Position numbers and translations under genes: made by a program. Of a stretch of 64,000 bases of DNA, positions 50,808-62,444 are shown piece after piece. The notes beneath the pieces are model-generated. The model searched no databases. It was not told where the DNA came from and was given only the letters and a program-made list of their open reading frames with translations. Each line of letters opens with the position of its first letter. Within the stretch, counting starts at the first letter, position 1. The stretch covers positions 248,001 through 312,000 of the forward strand of contig JAJZBQ010000002.1 of assembly GCA_021798835.1 (NCBI GenBank), in the 5' to 3' direction. This DNA comes from Pseudomonadota bacterium (GTDB lineage Bacteria > Pseudomonadota > Gammaproteobacteria > Burkholderiales > Ferrovaceae).

Positions 50808-51965
50808 TCAAACATCTGCCTGTAAAGCCGTCACACGGTCACGCATCTCCCAAGAGAACTCTGGCTCTTCACGACCAAAATGACCATATGCGGCTGTCTT
50901 GCTATAAATTGGACGCAGTAGATCCAAAGTTTGAATGATACCCTTGGGTCGTAGATCAAAATGCTGTTGCACCAGTGCTGCCAATTTTTCATCTGCAACT
51001 TTTCCAGTCCCAAACGTATTGACCATCAGGCTGACAGGTCGTGCGACACCAATAGCGTAGGCCACCTGGACTTCACAACGACTAGCCAAACCAGCCGCCA
51101 CGATGTTTTTTGCCACGTGACGCATGGCATAAGCGGCAGAGCGATCCACTTTGGAAGGATCTTTTCCAGAAAAAGCTCCGCCACCATGACGCGCTGCTCC
51201 TCCATAAGTGTCCACAATAATTTTCCGCCCCGTCAAACCACAATCTCCCATCGGTCCCCCGATCACAAATCGTCCAGTAGGGTTAATCAAATACCGCGTA
51301 TTTGATCCCAGCAAATGCGCAGGCAATACCGGTTTGATAATCTCTTCGATGACCGCTTCGGTCAATTGCTGATGCGAAACTTCTGGATGATGCTGGGTGG
51401 ACAACACCACTGTTTCAATGTGCTGCGGTTTTCCATCAATATAGTGAACACTCACTTGCGATTTTGCGTCCGGCCTTAAAAAGGGCAAGCGACCATCTTT
51501 GCGCAACTCTGCCTGCCGTTGCACCAACCGATGGGCTAGGTGAATGGGCAAAGGCATGAGCGTATCCGTTTCATCACAGGCATAGCCAAACATCAACCCC
51601 TGATCCCCGGCCCCCTGATCCAGATCAAGCCCACTCCCCTCATCAACGCCCTGGGCAATGTCGGGACTCTGACGATTGAGTGCCGTCATCACCGCGCACG
51701 TCTGATAGTCAAAACCAATGTCCGAACTGTTGTACCCTATGCGCCGCACCACATCCCGGGCGACATCAATGTAGTTGATCTGCGCCTTGGTGGTAATTTC
51801 CCCAGAGATCACAATCAATCCCGTACTGGTCAACGTCTCACACGCCACCCTGGCTTGAGGATCCTGCGTTAGAATAGCATCCAGAACACCGTCGGAAATC
51901 TGATCCGCCACCTTGTCTGGATGCCCTTCAGATACCGACTCCGAAGAGAAAATATAATCGTTCAT
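50808..51965 (-). CDS. metK: S-adenosylmethionine synthetase
   Basis: Makes SAM from methionine and ATP. 385 residues from the ATG at 51965 ([20 protein letters not shown]). Motifs: '[20 protein letters not shown]', the hexapeptide '[16 protein letters not shown]' and the phosphate loop '[19 protein letters not shown]'. An upstream in-frame start adds 15 unconserved residues and was not used. Probably transcribed from an extended -10 promoter located 51 bases upstream. Confidence 0.98.
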   Translation of the reverse strand: MNDYIFSSESVSEGHPDKVADQISDGVLDAILTQDPQARVACETLTSTGLIVISGEITTKAQINYIDVARDVVRRIGYNSSDIGFDYQTCAVMTALNRQSPDIAQGVDEGSGLDLDQGAGDQGLMFGYACDETDTLMPLPIHLAHRLVQRQAELRKDGRLPFLRPDAKSQVSVHYIDGKPQHIETVVLSTQHHPEVSHQQLTEAVIEEIIKPVLPAHLLGSNTRYLINPTGRFVIGGPMGDCGLTGRKIIVDTYGGAARHGGGAFSGKDPSKVDRSAAYAMRHVAKNIVAAGLASRCEVQVAYAIGVARPVSLMVNTFGTGKVADEKLAALVQQHFDLRPKGIIQTLDLLRPIYSKTAAYGHFGREEPEFSWEMRDRVTALQADV

Positions 51966-52016
51966 GGCAACCCTGCCCTTTATCAAAAAGAAATTTGAAT
52001 GCTTCCGCAATTGGCG

Positions 52017-52025
52017 ATTGTACCA
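52017..52025 (-). promoter_or_regulatory. Possible extended -10 promoter of metK-ahcY-metF
   Basis: On the minus strand TGGTACAAT combines an extended TGn with TACAAT (52017-52022), five of six -10 bases, 51 bases before the metK ATG. It lies in the 77-base gap shared with the divergent acyltransferase gene. No SAM riboswitch was recognised in the leader. Confidence 0.4.
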
Positions 52026-52042
52026 GCATTCTTTTTAGCACC

Positions 52043-52912
52043 ATGATGCGGCTGATTTTTTTCCCATTGTGGTTGCTTCACTGGCTACCCATGTCTTCGC
52101 TGAAAATGCCCGGACGTCTGTTGGGTTGGCTGGTTTTCCTGATCGCCCGGGAACGCCGCCATGTCACACTGACCAATCTGCGACTCTGTTTCCCTGAATG
52201 GCAAGCAGCACAATGCCAGCATGTTGCCTTACGTCACTTTCAAGGATTCATGACCAGCATCCTGACTCTAGGTATCACCTGGTTTGCCACCGAACGTCGC
52301 ATGCGCTCGCTGGTACATTACCATGGCCTGGAACACATACAACAAGCCAGAAAAAGCGGTCCAGTGATTCTGTTCACGCCACATTTCCTCGGCGTGGATA
52401 CCATTGGACCTTTTCTAACGCTGGACTTTGATGTAATCACTATCAATTCCCGTATCAAGAACCCAGCCCTGGATCAAATCATCCGCAATTATCGCTTGCG
52501 TTGGGGGAAAGGTCTCATTTTTTCCCGTCAGGATAGCCTACGTCAGGTTCTACGTGCTTTGAAACCGGGTTGGTTGCTGTACTACCTACCCGATCAGGAC
52601 TTCGGCCCACGGGACTCACTGTTCGTGGACTTCTTCCATGTGAAGGCAGCAACCGTTCCAGCACTCGGACGCATGGCACGCATGGCCAAAGCCTCAGTAG
52701 TTCCCTGTGTGGTTGCCGTCAACTATGAAACGGGACGATTTGACGTTACCTTTCACCGCGCCTGGAGCGACTACCCCAGCGGCGATGACGAAAGAGACAC
52801 CCGCCACATGAATCGTTTTATCGAAGAGCAGATACGCCTACAACCTGCCCACTACCTGTGGTCACACAAACGCTTTAAGACACGCCCCCCAGGAGAGGCT
52901 TCCGTCTACTGA
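52043..52912 (+). CDS. Lipid A biosynthesis-type lauroyl acyltransferase (LpxL/HtrB family)
   Basis: Inner-membrane acyltransferase that adds secondary acyl chains to lipid A. 289 residues from the ATG at 52043 (an adjacent ATG at 52046 is equally possible; neither has a clear ribosome site). One N-terminal membrane anchor ('RLIFFPLWLLHWLPM'), then 'RRHVTLTNLRLCFPEW', the catalytic HxxxxD in 'LFTPHFLGVDTIGP', and 'YYLPDQDFGPRDSLFVDFF'. LpxL and LpxM cannot be told apart here. It is divergent from metK and followed by a 124-base gap before dapF with no evident signal. Confidence 0.9.
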   Translation: MMRLIFFPLWLLHWLPMSSLKMPGRLLGWLVFLIARERRHVTLTNLRLCFPEWQAAQCQHVALRHFQGFMTSILTLGITWFATERRMRSLVHYHGLEHIQQARKSGPVILFTPHFLGVDTIGPFLTLDFDVITINSRIKNPALDQIIRNYRLRWGKGLIFSRQDSLRQVLRALKPGWLLYYLPDQDFGPRDSLFVDFFHVKAATVPALGRMARMAKASVVPCVVAVNYETGRFDVTFHRAWSDYPSGDDERDTRHMNRFIEEQIRLQPAHYLWSHKRFKTRPPGEASVY

Positions 52913-53036
52913 GAAATATTGCTTCAATTCACCCCTCGCTTTTGATCCGACCCCATCTCCTATTCCCCTCGCAAGGATTCTGGTCACCCACTTCAAAATG
53001 GCGTAGCATCTCAGTTTTATCAATCATGATCATCGA

Positions 53037-53903
53037 ATGACTGCGTTAACCTTTACAAAAATGCAGGGTCTGGGCAATGATTTCATCATGCTGGAAGGTG
53101 TACGTGCCCCTTTGCAATTATCTAATCTACAACTGCGTTGGTTGGCTGATCGTCATTTTGGGATCGGTTGTGACCAGATACTCTGGGTTGAACCACCGCA
53201 TTCCTCTTTGAATGACTTTCGCTACCGTATTTTCAATCAGGATGGCGGGGAAGTGGCCAATTGTGGCAATGGTGTCCGCTGCTTTACCAGATTCGTCATC
53301 GACCAAGGGCTGACTCACAAACGACGGTTGCGTGTAGAAACGCAAAGTGGCATCCTTGAACCCGAATTACTCGACGCAGGTCAGGTGCGCGTCAACATGG
53401 GGAGTCCCATTTTTGATGCAGATCACATTCCTTTCCACGCCACCCACAATGGCTTAGTTCACTCTTTGATGATCGGCGACCAACAACGCAGCATCGCCGT
53501 GTTATCCATGGGCAACCCCCATGCAGTACAACTCGTTAGCGATGTAGAACAAGCCCCAGTTGGCACCGAGGGTCCTTTGCTGGAAGCGCATCCTGATTTT
53601 CCTGAACGAGTCAACGCCGGTTTCATGGAAGTCGTGGATCGTGACCATATTCGCCTGCGCGTATTCGAACGCGGGGCAGGCGAAACCTTGGCCTGCGGCA
53701 CCGGAGCCTGTGCTGCCGTCGTCGTTGGACAGATTTTGCAGTTGCTAAATCACACCGTTACCGTCCAAACCCGAGGGGGCCAACTGGTCATTGAATGGTT
53801 TGGTGATAACCAACCTGTCTGGATGACCGGACCCGCTGTCACTGTCTTCAGTGGCACCATCGTAGTACCCACCACTGAGGAACTTTGTCATGCTGGACGC
53901 TGA
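53037..53903 (+). CDS. dapF: Diaminopimelate epimerase
   Basis: Converts LL- to meso-diaminopimelate for lysine and peptidoglycan. 288 residues. '[14 protein letters not shown]' opens the protein; the catalytic cysteines are Cys76 in '[14 protein letters not shown]' and the one in '[14 protein letters not shown]'. It overlaps the DUF484 gene by 14 bases and starts the dapF-DUF484-xerC set common in proteobacteria. Confidence 0.97.
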   Translation: MTALTFTKMQGLGNDFIMLEGVRAPLQLSNLQLRWLADRHFGIGCDQILWVEPPHSSLNDFRYRIFNQDGGEVANCGNGVRCFTRFVIDQGLTHKRRLRVETQSGILEPELLDAGQVRVNMGSPIFDADHIPFHATHNGLVHSLMIGDQQRSIAVLSMGNPHAVQLVSDVEQAPVGTEGPLLEAHPDFPERVNAGFMEVVDRDHIRLRVFERGAGETLACGTGACAAVVVGQILQLLNHTVTVQTRGGQLVIEWFGDNQPVWMTGPAVTVFSGTIVVPTTEELCHAGR

Positions 53904-54546
53904 AATTGTTGCTTCCTGGCTCAAGGATAACCCTGAATTCTTCCTGCTCCATGGAGCCATACTCAATGACGTTCAAATACCCCACCCTCATGGCACCCAC
54001 ACGGTTTCTCTCAGCGAAAGGCAGTTACTGACCCTGCGTGATAAAAACCGCACACTGGAACAACGTTTATCCGAACTCATCGGTTATGCCGAAACCAATG
54101 ACAGTATCAGCAGTAAGGTACATCAATTGGCAGTACGCCTACTGAGCCAGCGCCATCTCAGCGGCATACTGGATACCATTGAACATCAGATTCGTCACAA
54201 CTTTGGGGTCCCTTATCTCGCCTTGCGCCTGTGGAATTTCAAATCGCACCTACAAGACCATCCAGCCTTTGAACCGGTAGCCAAGTTACAACAGGAAGCC
54301 ATTGCTCACATTGAAACACCACGCTGTGGTCACCACACTCCCGTGCAATGTGATCATTGGTTTGGCAAGTTGGCGACAGAGCTCAAATCTTTTGCCCTGC
54401 TCCCCCTGCGTGACAGTGAAACTTTTGGCGCACTGTTGCTGGCATCTCCAGACGAAAACCGTTTTTATCCGGACATGGGAATTTTCTATCTGCAACGCAT
54501 TGCCGAACTCATCAGTACTGCCCTGCGCAACCATGAAGGCAACTGA
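53890..54546 (+). CDS. DUF484 (YigA-like) protein
   Basis: 218 residues, GAF-like family found between dapF and xerC in many proteobacteria. '[19 protein letters not shown]' at the start and '[20 protein letters not shown]' with a coiled-coil stretch to residue 60 are typical; the C-terminal part resembles a GAF fold ('[11 protein letters not shown]', '[20 protein letters not shown]'). No enzymatic motif. It overlaps both neighbours by 14 bases, indicating coupling. The molecular role of the family is not known to me. Confidence 0.88.
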   Translation: MLDAEIVASWLKDNPEFFLLHGAILNDVQIPHPHGTHTVSLSERQLLTLRDKNRTLEQRLSELIGYAETNDSISSKVHQLAVRLLSQRHLSGILDTIEHQIRHNFGVPYLALRLWNFKSHLQDHPAFEPVAKLQQEAIAHIETPRCGHHTPVQCDHWFGKLATELKSFALLPLRDSETFGALLLASPDENRFYPDMGIFYLQRIAELISTALRNHEGN

Positions 54547-55444
54547 ATCCACAGAAGTTGCCCCGGAAAAAGCCTGGCTTGACCAACTGCGCTTCGAACG
54601 ACGGTTATCGGAACATACCTTGACTGGGTATACCAGAGACTTGGAGGCATTGAAACAATGCAACCAACCACCAACTCCATTGCGTAAAATCAACCCTACT
54701 CAAATTCGCCGCTGGATCGGCCGCCTACATGGTCAAGGTTTATCTGGGCGCAGCCTGGCACGCACATTATCTGCTTGGCGCGGTTTCTTTGACTATCTTA
54801 TTCAGGTCCATCATTTTTCCATCAATCCCTGCCGGGGGGTTCGACCACCAAAATCGCCACACCGCCTCCCTCACGCTCTCTCTCCCGACCAAGCCAGTCA
54901 TATGATGGAATCTCTCGGATCGCGCCCCATTGACCAACGCGATCATGCCATGATGGAACTGTTCTACTCCTCTGGTCTGCGTCTCTCAGAATTGATTCAT
55001 CTGCGTTGGGGCGACTTACACCGTGAAGAAAGTTTGGTCAGGGTCAGTGGCAAAGGCCATAAAATTCGTGAAATCCCCGTTGGAACCCAAGCATGGCTGG
55101 CTCTGGATCAATGGCGCCGACTTTACCCAACACTTCCACTAACCCATGAATCTCCGGTATTTCCCGGCCCCAACGGGCGCCCACTCAGCGCACGTGCCGT
55201 ACAAAGCCGAGTTAAACTGCGTGCCAAACAACTCGGTATGGAAGACCGGGTACACCCCCATGTCTTACGCCACTCCTTTGCTTCACACCTGCTGCAATCC
55301 AGCCATGATCTCCGCGCCGTTCAGGAAATGCTGGGACATACCCATCTCACCTCCACCCAGGTCTACACCCATCTCGATTTCCAACACTTGGCTGCCGTCT
55401 ACGATCAAACCCATCCACGGGCTAAACGCAACAACAACTCGTAA
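54533..55444 (+). CDS. xerC: Tyrosine recombinase XerC
   Basis: With XerD resolves chromosome dimers at dif during division. 303 residues from the ATG at 54533, inside the end of the DUF484 gene. N-terminal SAM-like core-binding domain ('FERRLSEHTLTGYTRDLEAL'), then the catalytic set: Arg in 'YSSGLRLSELIHLRWGD', Lys in 'VSGKGHKIREIP', 'HVLRHSFASHLL' (His, Arg), His in 'LGHTHLTSTQ' and nucleophile Tyr in 'VYTHLDFQHL'. The dapF context identifies it as the housekeeping recombinase, not an element-borne integrase. Confidence 0.95.
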   Translation: MKATESTEVAPEKAWLDQLRFERRLSEHTLTGYTRDLEALKQCNQPPTPLRKINPTQIRRWIGRLHGQGLSGRSLARTLSAWRGFFDYLIQVHHFSINPCRGVRPPKSPHRLPHALSPDQASHMMESLGSRPIDQRDHAMMELFYSSGLRLSELIHLRWGDLHREESLVRVSGKGHKIREIPVGTQAWLALDQWRRLYPTLPLTHESPVFPGPNGRPLSARAVQSRVKLRAKQLGMEDRVHPHVLRHSFASHLLQSSHDLRAVQEMLGHTHLTSTQVYTHLDFQHLAAVYDQTHPRAKRNNNS

Positions 55445-55472
55445 TCAAATCCATTCCCGAGCCACACACAAC

Positions 55473-56621
55473 TCAAGCGGGATAAAGTGCGCCCAATAAT
55501 ACCGGATGACGCGCACCAGTCACCTGAGGAAGGTTTCCTGGCTTTCGGTTTACCTGCGCCCAAGCCAACCAGGCAAACGCAGCAGCCTCGACCTGCTGAA
55601 CCGGCAAACCCAATATCTCCGTGGTCGCCACTGAAACTCTCGGTAGACTATCGACCAGGCGTTGCAACAAAAAAGTATTCCGCGCTCCCCCTCCGCAAAC
55701 ATACAATTCCACCTTCGACTTCCCACAGACTTCCGATTGAATGGCCTGAGTCACCGACCATACTGTCAATTCCAATAATGTACGTTGTACATCCTGTGCC
55801 TGTGCACCAGATAAGTCGGAACATTGCTCAGCCAACCATTCCAGATTAAAGTCTTCACGCCCAGTACTCTTGGGCGGTAAATTTTCGAAAAAAGAGTGAC
55901 GCATCAAGCGTTCCAACCAATCTGTCTTGAGTTGCCCTTGCTTGGCCCAACGCCCATCAGCATCATACGTCTCACCTCGATGACGTTGAATCCAGGCATC
56001 CATCAAAATATTAGCCGGACCCGTGTCATAGCCACGTGTTGCTTCACCTGGAAACAAACACGTTAAATTGGCAATCCCCCCCAAATTAAGCACGATACGT
56101 GGTACCACAGGATCCCGAAAAAATGCCTCATGAAAAGCCGGGACCAGCGGAGCTCCTTGCCCACCCGCTGCCAAGTCACGAGAACGAAAGTCGGTTACCA
56201 CATCAATCCCCGTCAATTCGGCGAGTAGAGCTCCGTTAACCAACTGGACACTGAACCCCTGCTCAGGACGGTGACGGACAGTCTGTCCATGACACCCCAA
56301 TGCTCGAATATCAGCCGGATCAATATTGATGCATGTCAACAAATGCTCAACCGTTGCCGCATAATCGCGCGAGAGCGATATTGAGACCCGAGCCGCGCGC
56401 TCCAGTTCGTCGGGCCCGCTAACACATAAAGCCAGTAAATCCGTTTGCAACTCAGGGAGAAAAGGATGATAGCGATGAGCCAGTACGCGAAACTCACCAC
56501 CCACAAAAAACTCAACCAAAACCCCATCCACCCCATCCAAACTGGTACCAGACATCAGCCCCAGATACAGGGAACGTGTTGACTTACTCGAATCGGGCTT
56601 GGGCACTACCGCGCACAACAT
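55473..56621 (-). CDS. anmK: Anhydro-N-acetylmuramic acid kinase
   Basis: Phosphorylates and opens anhydroMurNAc released by lytic transglycosylases, recycling cell-wall sugar. 382 residues from the ATG at 56621. Motifs: 'YLGLMSGTSLDGVDGVLVEF', 'VTDFRSRDLAAGGQGAPLVP' and 'LNLGGIANLTCL', typical of the ASKHA kinase fold. The start overlaps the M23 gene end by 38 bases, which is long; a GTG five codons later or a later start cannot be excluded. It works in the same pathway as slt at 41843. Confidence 0.94.
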   Translation of the reverse strand: MLCAVVPKPDSSKSTRSLYLGLMSGTSLDGVDGVLVEFFVGGEFRVLAHRYHPFLPELQTDLLALCVSGPDELERAARVSISLSRDYAATVEHLLTCINIDPADIRALGCHGQTVRHRPEQGFSVQLVNGALLAELTGIDVVTDFRSRDLAAGGQGAPLVPAFHEAFFRDPVVPRIVLNLGGIANLTCLFPGEATRGYDTGPANILMDAWIQRHRGETYDADGRWAKQGQLKTDWLERLMRHSFFENLPPKSTGREDFNLEWLAEQCSDLSGAQAQDVQRTLLELTVWSVTQAIQSEVCGKSKVELYVCGGGARNTFLLQRLVDSLPRVSVATTEILGLPVQQVEAAAFAWLAWAQVNRKPGNLPQVTGARHPVLLGALYPA

Positions 56622-57930
56622 CCAGTTGTCTAATCAAGGGAGCCGTCGCAGACTGGAACTGGGCTCGATTGTGCGCATTGACATTGGCGCTAGCATAGCG
56701 CGGAACCTCAGGACCAAGCGGGTCGTGCTGAACTCCATTTATTTTGAATTCATAATGCAGATGGGGCCCTGTTGCCCAGCCCGTCATGCCAACAAATCCA
56801 ATCAGATCGCCTTGATGAATTTTTGATCCGGTATGAATGCCATTAGCAAAAGCCGATAGGTGACCATACACAGTATCAATTCCATTTCCATGGTGCAATT
56901 CAATCATGTTTCCATAACCATTGCGCCATCCCGCATAAGCCACCGTAGCATTAGCCACCGAAACAACTGGAGTTCCCTTTGGAGCCGCCAGATCAATTCC
57001 CTTATGGGCACGCCACTGCTTCAGGATGGGATGAAAACGTGCAGCCGAAAACCCCGAAGTGATCCGAGTAAATTCAATGGGAGAACGAAGAAATGAGGCT
57101 TTAGATCCCTTCCCATCCGGCGTGTAATAATCCCCACCATCGGAATTCTCGAAATAAACGCGCCGCACCACACGCCCTTTATTGACAAACTCGGCCGCCA
57201 ATACACGACCAGGGATCAATTGGTCAAAATCATTCTGATTGGCTTCATAAACCACTGAAAAAGTGTCACCTGAACGCAAATCATTATGAAAATCTATATC
57301 GGTGGAAAACAGATGGGTCAATTGACGTGTTACGGAGTCTGGTATTCCAGCCCCATCTGCCGCCGCAAATAGAGAGCTTTGAATAGTCCCGCTGGCCTGT
57401 ACCACACGCTTCAATGCCCCATTTTGCTCCACCCCTGCACTAAACCCCTGTCCGGTCCGAGTCACCACTAAAGTGCTGGTTTCCCCCTCAGGAAAACGCA
57501 AAGTCAACAATTTCCCCTGGGCATCGTGTTCTACACGCAGTGGACGTCCTGGAGCCATGTGCTGGTAGATAACGCGCGCCTTGGGATCCGAACCAATAAA
57601 ATCAAGTGCCGAGGTATCATCCACCCCTGCACGAAACAACAAAGCGGCCAGCGTGTCGCCAGCGCGAATCTGAACCTGTTGCACATAGTTTCCGGGAGTT
57701 GGGGTAGGGCCATCCATAACACCGCCGAGTTCCTCCACCACCGAGACAGCGGGAGTGGTTCGCACCGAGGTGCCCGGTGTTATGCCAAAAGCGGTAGCCA
57801 TCCCAAATCCCAACATCAAAACTGTCGCCACCTTGCCACTAAAACTGGCATCGGATGCATCAATGGGCTTGTTTTGGGTTAGAATCCAGCGCTTAAATAC
57901 GGCTATGCGTTGTCTGAAAGATAAGTTCAT
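56584..57930 (-). CDS. M23-family metallopeptidase (MepM/NlpD-like), probable murein endopeptidase
   Basis: Membrane-anchored periplasmic protein with a LytM domain. 448 residues from the ATG at 57930 ([17 protein letters not shown]). A single hydrophobic segment near residues 33-50 anchors it; '[20 protein letters not shown]' is an OapA/LysM-like region; the zinc site is '[15 protein letters not shown]' and '[12 protein letters not shown]', both intact, so it is probably an active endopeptidase. It is followed by anmK (overlapping) and is divergent from tyrS, an order seen in betaproteobacteria. Confidence 0.9.
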   Translation of the reverse strand: MNLSFRQRIAVFKRWILTQNKPIDASDASFSGKVATVLMLGFGMATAFGITPGTSVRTTPAVSVVEELGGVMDGPTPTPGNYVQQVQIRAGDTLAALLFRAGVDDTSALDFIGSDPKARVIYQHMAPGRPLRVEHDAQGKLLTLRFPEGETSTLVVTRTGQGFSAGVEQNGALKRVVQASGTIQSSLFAAADGAGIPDSVTRQLTHLFSTDIDFHNDLRSGDTFSVVYEANQNDFDQLIPGRVLAAEFVNKGRVVRRVYFENSDGGDYYTPDGKGSKASFLRSPIEFTRITSGFSAARFHPILKQWRAHKGIDLAAPKGTPVVSVANATVAYAGWRNGYGNMIELHHGNGIDTVYGHLSAFANGIHTGSKIHQGDLIGFVGMTGWATGPHLHYEFKINGVQHDPLGPEVPRYASANVNAHNRAQFQSATAPLIRQLDVVRGSAQARFE

Positions 57931-57972
57931 GCGCGCCAGTCTAACAGAAACCTTTTCCTGACACAAACCCGG

Positions 57973-59193
57973 ATGACTGAAAAAAACCCAAAATTCTCAA
58001 TGCAACTCGACGCATGGACTGAAATTGCCCGAGGGACTGATGAAATCCTCCCGGAAGCCGAATTCCGAGAACGTCTGGGCGAAAATCGTCCCTTGCGCAT
58101 CAAAGCGGGCTTCGACCCCACAGCCCCCGATTTGCATCTTGGTCATACCGTATTGTTGAACAAACTAAAAACCCTTCAAGATCTGGGACATGACATCATT
58201 TTTCTGATCGGGGATTTCACTGCGCTAATCGGAGACCCGACCGGACGCAACCATACTCGCCCTCCGCTAACTCGCGAGCAAGTACAGGCCAATGCCGCCA
58301 CTTATCAATCCCAGGTTTTCCGCATTCTTGATCCTGCACGTACGACGCTGGCCTATAACAGCACCTGGATGGATTCTTTGGGAAGCACAGGCCTGATTCG
58401 CCTGGCTGCCAGTCACACCGTCGCACGTATGCTGGAACGAGATGATTTTGCCAAGCGCTTCCGGGCAGAACAGCCCATCGCCATTCACGAATTTCTCTAC
58501 CCATTGGTTCAGGGTTACGACTCTGTGGCTCTCAAAGCCGATCTCGAAATCGGTGGAACCGACCAGAAATTTAACCTGCTCATGGGCAGAGAACTGCAAA
58601 AGCAACATGGCCAGCGTCCACAATCTATCCTGACGTTACCACTCCTGGAGGGCACTGATGGCATCAACAAAATGTCCAAGTCTCAGGGAAATTTCATTGC
58701 CATTGAGGATAGTCCAGATGAACAATTCGGAAAATTGATGTCCATATCCGACACGCTGATGTGGCGCTATCTGGAACTCCTGTCCTTTGAGCCCCTAAGC
58801 ACCTTGAACCAATGGAAACAGGAGGTCACCCAAGGTCTCAACCCGCGAACCATCAAGGTTCGCCTGGCTCAGGAAATCATCACACGCTTCCATGATGCAG
58901 CGGCAGCAAGACAAGCGCTGGCCGATTTTGAGTCTCGCTTTCGTGATCAAACCATCCCAGACAATCTACCTCTGCTGGATATCATGGTTGGATCTGACGG
59001 CCTTCAACTCGCTCAGTTGATTCAGCGCGCCGGACTTTCCGACACCACATCGGAAGCCCGTCGTCTCATCAATAACGACGGCATTCGCATCAATGGTGAA
59101 AAAGCCACAGACCCTACCCTGCGCTTCTACAGTGGCAATGAAATGACCTTACAGGTTGGCAAGCGCAAATTTGCACGCATCCGATGCCTTTGA
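57973..59193 (+). CDS. tyrS: Tyrosyl-tRNA synthetase
   Basis: Charges tRNA-Tyr. 406 residues. The class I signature HIGH is 'LHLGH' in '[18 protein letters not shown]' and KMSKS is complete in '[12 protein letters not shown]'. The C-terminal S4-like RNA-binding domain reads '[20 protein letters not shown]' and '[13 protein letters not shown]'. The start could also be the Met about 13 residues on. It overlaps the MATE gene by 10 bases. Confidence 0.97.
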   Translation: MTEKNPKFSMQLDAWTEIARGTDEILPEAEFRERLGENRPLRIKAGFDPTAPDLHLGHTVLLNKLKTLQDLGHDIIFLIGDFTALIGDPTGRNHTRPPLTREQVQANAATYQSQVFRILDPARTTLAYNSTWMDSLGSTGLIRLAASHTVARMLERDDFAKRFRAEQPIAIHEFLYPLVQGYDSVALKADLEIGGTDQKFNLLMGRELQKQHGQRPQSILTLPLLEGTDGINKMSKSQGNFIAIEDSPDEQFGKLMSISDTLMWRYLELLSFEPLSTLNQWKQEVTQGLNPRTIKVRLAQEIITRFHDAAAARQALADFESRFRDQTIPDNLPLLDIMVGSDGLQLAQLIQRAGLSDTTSEARRLINNDGIRINGEKATDPTLRFYSGNEMTLQVGKRKFARIRCL

Positions 59194-60620
59194 CGCCAAG
59201 CCCCGGTATCCTGCCCGCCGTTGCCTTAGATGCCAATGGACGACGTTACGTCGATTTGCGTGCGGTACTGGCTCTGGCATTCCCGTTATTCCTCAACAGC
59301 AGCCTGCAGGTCATACTCAACCTCACTGACACGTGGTTTATCGGCCGTCTTTCCACCACAGCCATGGCGGCCATGGCGGCCTGCTACTTTCTGATTTTCA
59401 TGTTTTTTTTATTGCTTGGCGGTGTTGGCATCGGAGTGCAAAGCCTGGTTGCCCAGTACTATGGTGCCAATGATTCACAGGCTGTAGGACGTAGCACGTG
59501 GAGTGGCATCTGGGCATCATTGGCTACGACCCCGCTATTTCTCTTGATCGCTCTGTCTGCCACCTTGTTACTGTCCCCCTTCGGATTGCCACCTGAAGTC
59601 CAGTCACTGGCAGAGTCATTCTGGTTCCCTCGACTTATCGGAGGACCCTTGTCCACCCTGATTTTCGCCTTCAGTTCATTCTTCAATGGCATCAGCCAAC
59701 CTCGTTATACCTTCTGGATCATGATATTGGTTGCCCTGTCCAACGCGCTGTTCAACGAGTTGTTCATGTTTCACTGGCATCTGGGAATGGCTGGGGCTGC
59801 CTGGGGCAGTACGGTCGCCCAACTCATCGGTGCCTTGCTGGCTCTTTGGCTATTCCTGACCCCCGTATTTCGTCAACGCTTTCATACCGCGCGCACCTGG
59901 AGACCCGATTGGCCATCCATTCGTCAGGTCATCACATTGGGCATCCCTACTGGATTATTCCCCGCCATGGATGTCGTGGGTCTGGGACTTTTTCAACTCA
60001 TGCAGGTCAAACTAGGTGCCGCAGATGGCGCAGCAACCCAGATTGTCATGATGCTCACCTCAATTTCCTATCTCCCCGCCATCGGTATTGCCTTGGCTGG
60101 CACCACTCTGGTCGGGCAATCTATCGGAGCAGGTGATCGGGAATGGGCCGTAGCCTGTGCGCGCATCATCATTCGCAGTGCTGTCATCTACATGGGAATC
60201 GTAGGGCTACTGCTCGCTCTAGCCGGTCCTTGGATCATCCCGCCATTTCTGAGCCCAGGCGATCCGCTACAACACCAGGTTGCCACACTGTGCACAACCT
60301 TGCTGTGGATCGCAGCAGGCTATCAAATCTTTGATGCCCTCAATCTGGCCAGTGCCTTTTGTCTGCGTGGGGCCGGCGATGTCCGCTTTCCCACACTACT
60401 GCTACTGAGTTGTTCCTGGGGAATTTTCCTGCCTCTATGCCATGCCCTGACTTTTCCTCCAGGACAAGGATGGATTTCATTCCTCCCCCAGTATGGCTGG
60501 GGAGCCAAGGGCGGTTGGTTAGCCGCCTTTGCCTACGCTTTCAGTCTGGGATTGGCTCTATGGTGGCGCTGGCAGTCTGGACGTTGGAAGCAACTACAAC
60601 TGATTCATCACACCCAGTAA
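59184..60620 (+). CDS. MATE-family multidrug/organic cation exporter
   Basis: Inner-membrane antiporter of the multidrug and toxin extrusion family. 478 residues, about 12 hydrophobic segments in two similar halves: '[20 protein letters not shown]' and '[18 protein letters not shown]' in the first, '[19 protein letters not shown]' in the second. The substrate cannot be inferred. The first 30 residues are non-hydrophobic. It overlaps tyrS by 10 bases at the start and the convergent coq7 end by 13 bases. Confidence 0.9.
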   Translation: MPLTPSPGILPAVALDANGRRYVDLRAVLALAFPLFLNSSLQVILNLTDTWFIGRLSTTAMAAMAACYFLIFMFFLLLGGVGIGVQSLVAQYYGANDSQAVGRSTWSGIWASLATTPLFLLIALSATLLLSPFGLPPEVQSLAESFWFPRLIGGPLSTLIFAFSSFFNGISQPRYTFWIMILVALSNALFNELFMFHWHLGMAGAAWGSTVAQLIGALLALWLFLTPVFRQRFHTARTWRPDWPSIRQVITLGIPTGLFPAMDVVGLGLFQLMQVKLGAADGAATQIVMMLTSISYLPAIGIALAGTTLVGQSIGAGDREWAVACARIIIRSAVIYMGIVGLLLALAGPWIIPPFLSPGDPLQHQVATLCTTLLWIAAGYQIFDALNLASAFCLRGAGDVRFPTLLLLSCSWGIFLPLCHALTFPPGQGWISFLPQYGWGAKGGWLAAFAYAFSLGLALWWRWQSGRWKQLQLIHHTQ

Positions 60621-61315
60621 ACCGAACGGGTCATCAGTGTTGACGAAACTCTCATGACCCACTTGATAGGAAAGGGGAACTCTGCTGCTCCTAGTTTTTG
60701 CGCCAACTCAGCATGACCCGCTTCATCTGTCTTCATCTGTTCAACGATAGCACGGGTGCGTTGATCTGTTTCAGGAATCATCGCCAAATGACTGGCCAAA
60801 TGCCCTTCCACCTGCCGTTCCGTTTCCTTGAGAAATGCCAGGTTCCAGCGATCTCCCGCCAAACCAGCAATTACGCCAAGAGACAGCGAACCTACATACC
60901 ACAGTGGATTCAGGAAACTGGTGCGCCCCCCCAGTTCCGCAATACGTGATTCACACCAAGCCAGATGATCAACCTCTTCAGATGAAGCCCCACGCAATGC
61001 GACACGATTGTCTTCGATTCGCGCTGTCAGGAACTGTCCCTGATATAACGCCTGAGCACAGATTTCACCCGTATGGTTAATACGCATCAGACGTGCTATA
61101 TGCTGACGTGTTCCTGCATCCATATCTGCCTCTGGTAATCCTTGTGCCGGATTTTTTCGTATTCCCTGCGCGGGTGCAGCCAATGTCCTCAATGCCCGAT
61201 CGAACTCACCCAAAAAACGATCCAGAGAACTGTGCTGACGTCCTTCCCATACTCGTTCCGCAAACCCAGCCTTAAGTACAGTACCAAGAACTGCCAGCCG
61301 TTTGTCTAATCTCAT
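60608..61315 (-). CDS. coq7: Demethoxyubiquinone hydroxylase Coq7
   Basis: Di-iron monooxygenase of ubiquinone synthesis, which supplies the quinone used by complex I. 235 residues from the ATG at 61315, chosen over one 12 bases upstream because GGAG lies 6 bases before it. The six metal ligands lie in 'HTGEICAQALYQ', 'SEEVDHLAWCE', 'VEGHLASHLAM' and 'DEAGHAELAQK', the ferritin-like pattern of the family. Convergent to the MATE gene. Confidence 0.95.
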   Translation of the reverse strand: MRLDKRLAVLGTVLKAGFAERVWEGRQHSSLDRFLGEFDRALRTLAAPAQGIRKNPAQGLPEADMDAGTRQHIARLMRINHTGEICAQALYQGQFLTARIEDNRVALRGASSEEVDHLAWCESRIAELGGRTSFLNPLWYVGSLSLGVIAGLAGDRWNLAFLKETERQVEGHLASHLAMIPETDQRTRAIVEQMKTDEAGHAELAQKLGAAEFPFPIKWVMRVSSTLMTRSVYWV

Positions 61316-61365
61316 TGCATTCTCCATCCCATGGATAATCCCGTTCGATCAACATTCCCCTTCCA

Positions 61366-62310
<945 letters not shown>

Positions 62311-62347
62311 TCAAAAATCTCTCATGCCCTTCACAGCCAACCTTACT

Positions 62348-62381
62348 TTGTCATAAAAACGTCATATTTACCCCCTACAAT
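62348..62381 (+). promoter_or_regulatory. Pho box and -10 of the porin gene
   Basis: TTGTCATAAAAACGTCAT (62348-62365) matches the PhoB consensus CTGTCAT-AWAW-CTGTMAY at 15 of 18 positions, the best match in the window. Exactly 10 bases further is TACAAT (62376-62381), five of six -10 bases, the spacing found at PhoB-activated promoters where the box replaces the -35. The ATG is 63 bases beyond the -10. Confidence 0.65.
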
Positions 62382-62444
62382 CCACCCAAGAAATTACATT
62401 TTGTTACAAGTTTCTCTTCACCCCACTTCTTTTTCGGAACAACC

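Noticed and set aside
51966..52042. SAM riboswitch before metK
   Set aside because: The leader of about 50 bases shows no SAM-I, SAM-II or related conserved core that I can recognise.
54533..55444. Integrase of a mobile element
   Set aside because: The dapF-DUF484-xerC context and full XerC motifs identify the chromosomal dimer-resolution recombinase; no attachment sites or cargo nearby.
55473..57930. Frameshift joining anmK and the M23 gene
   Set aside because: The 38-base overlap is long, but both proteins are complete with separate family starts and ends.
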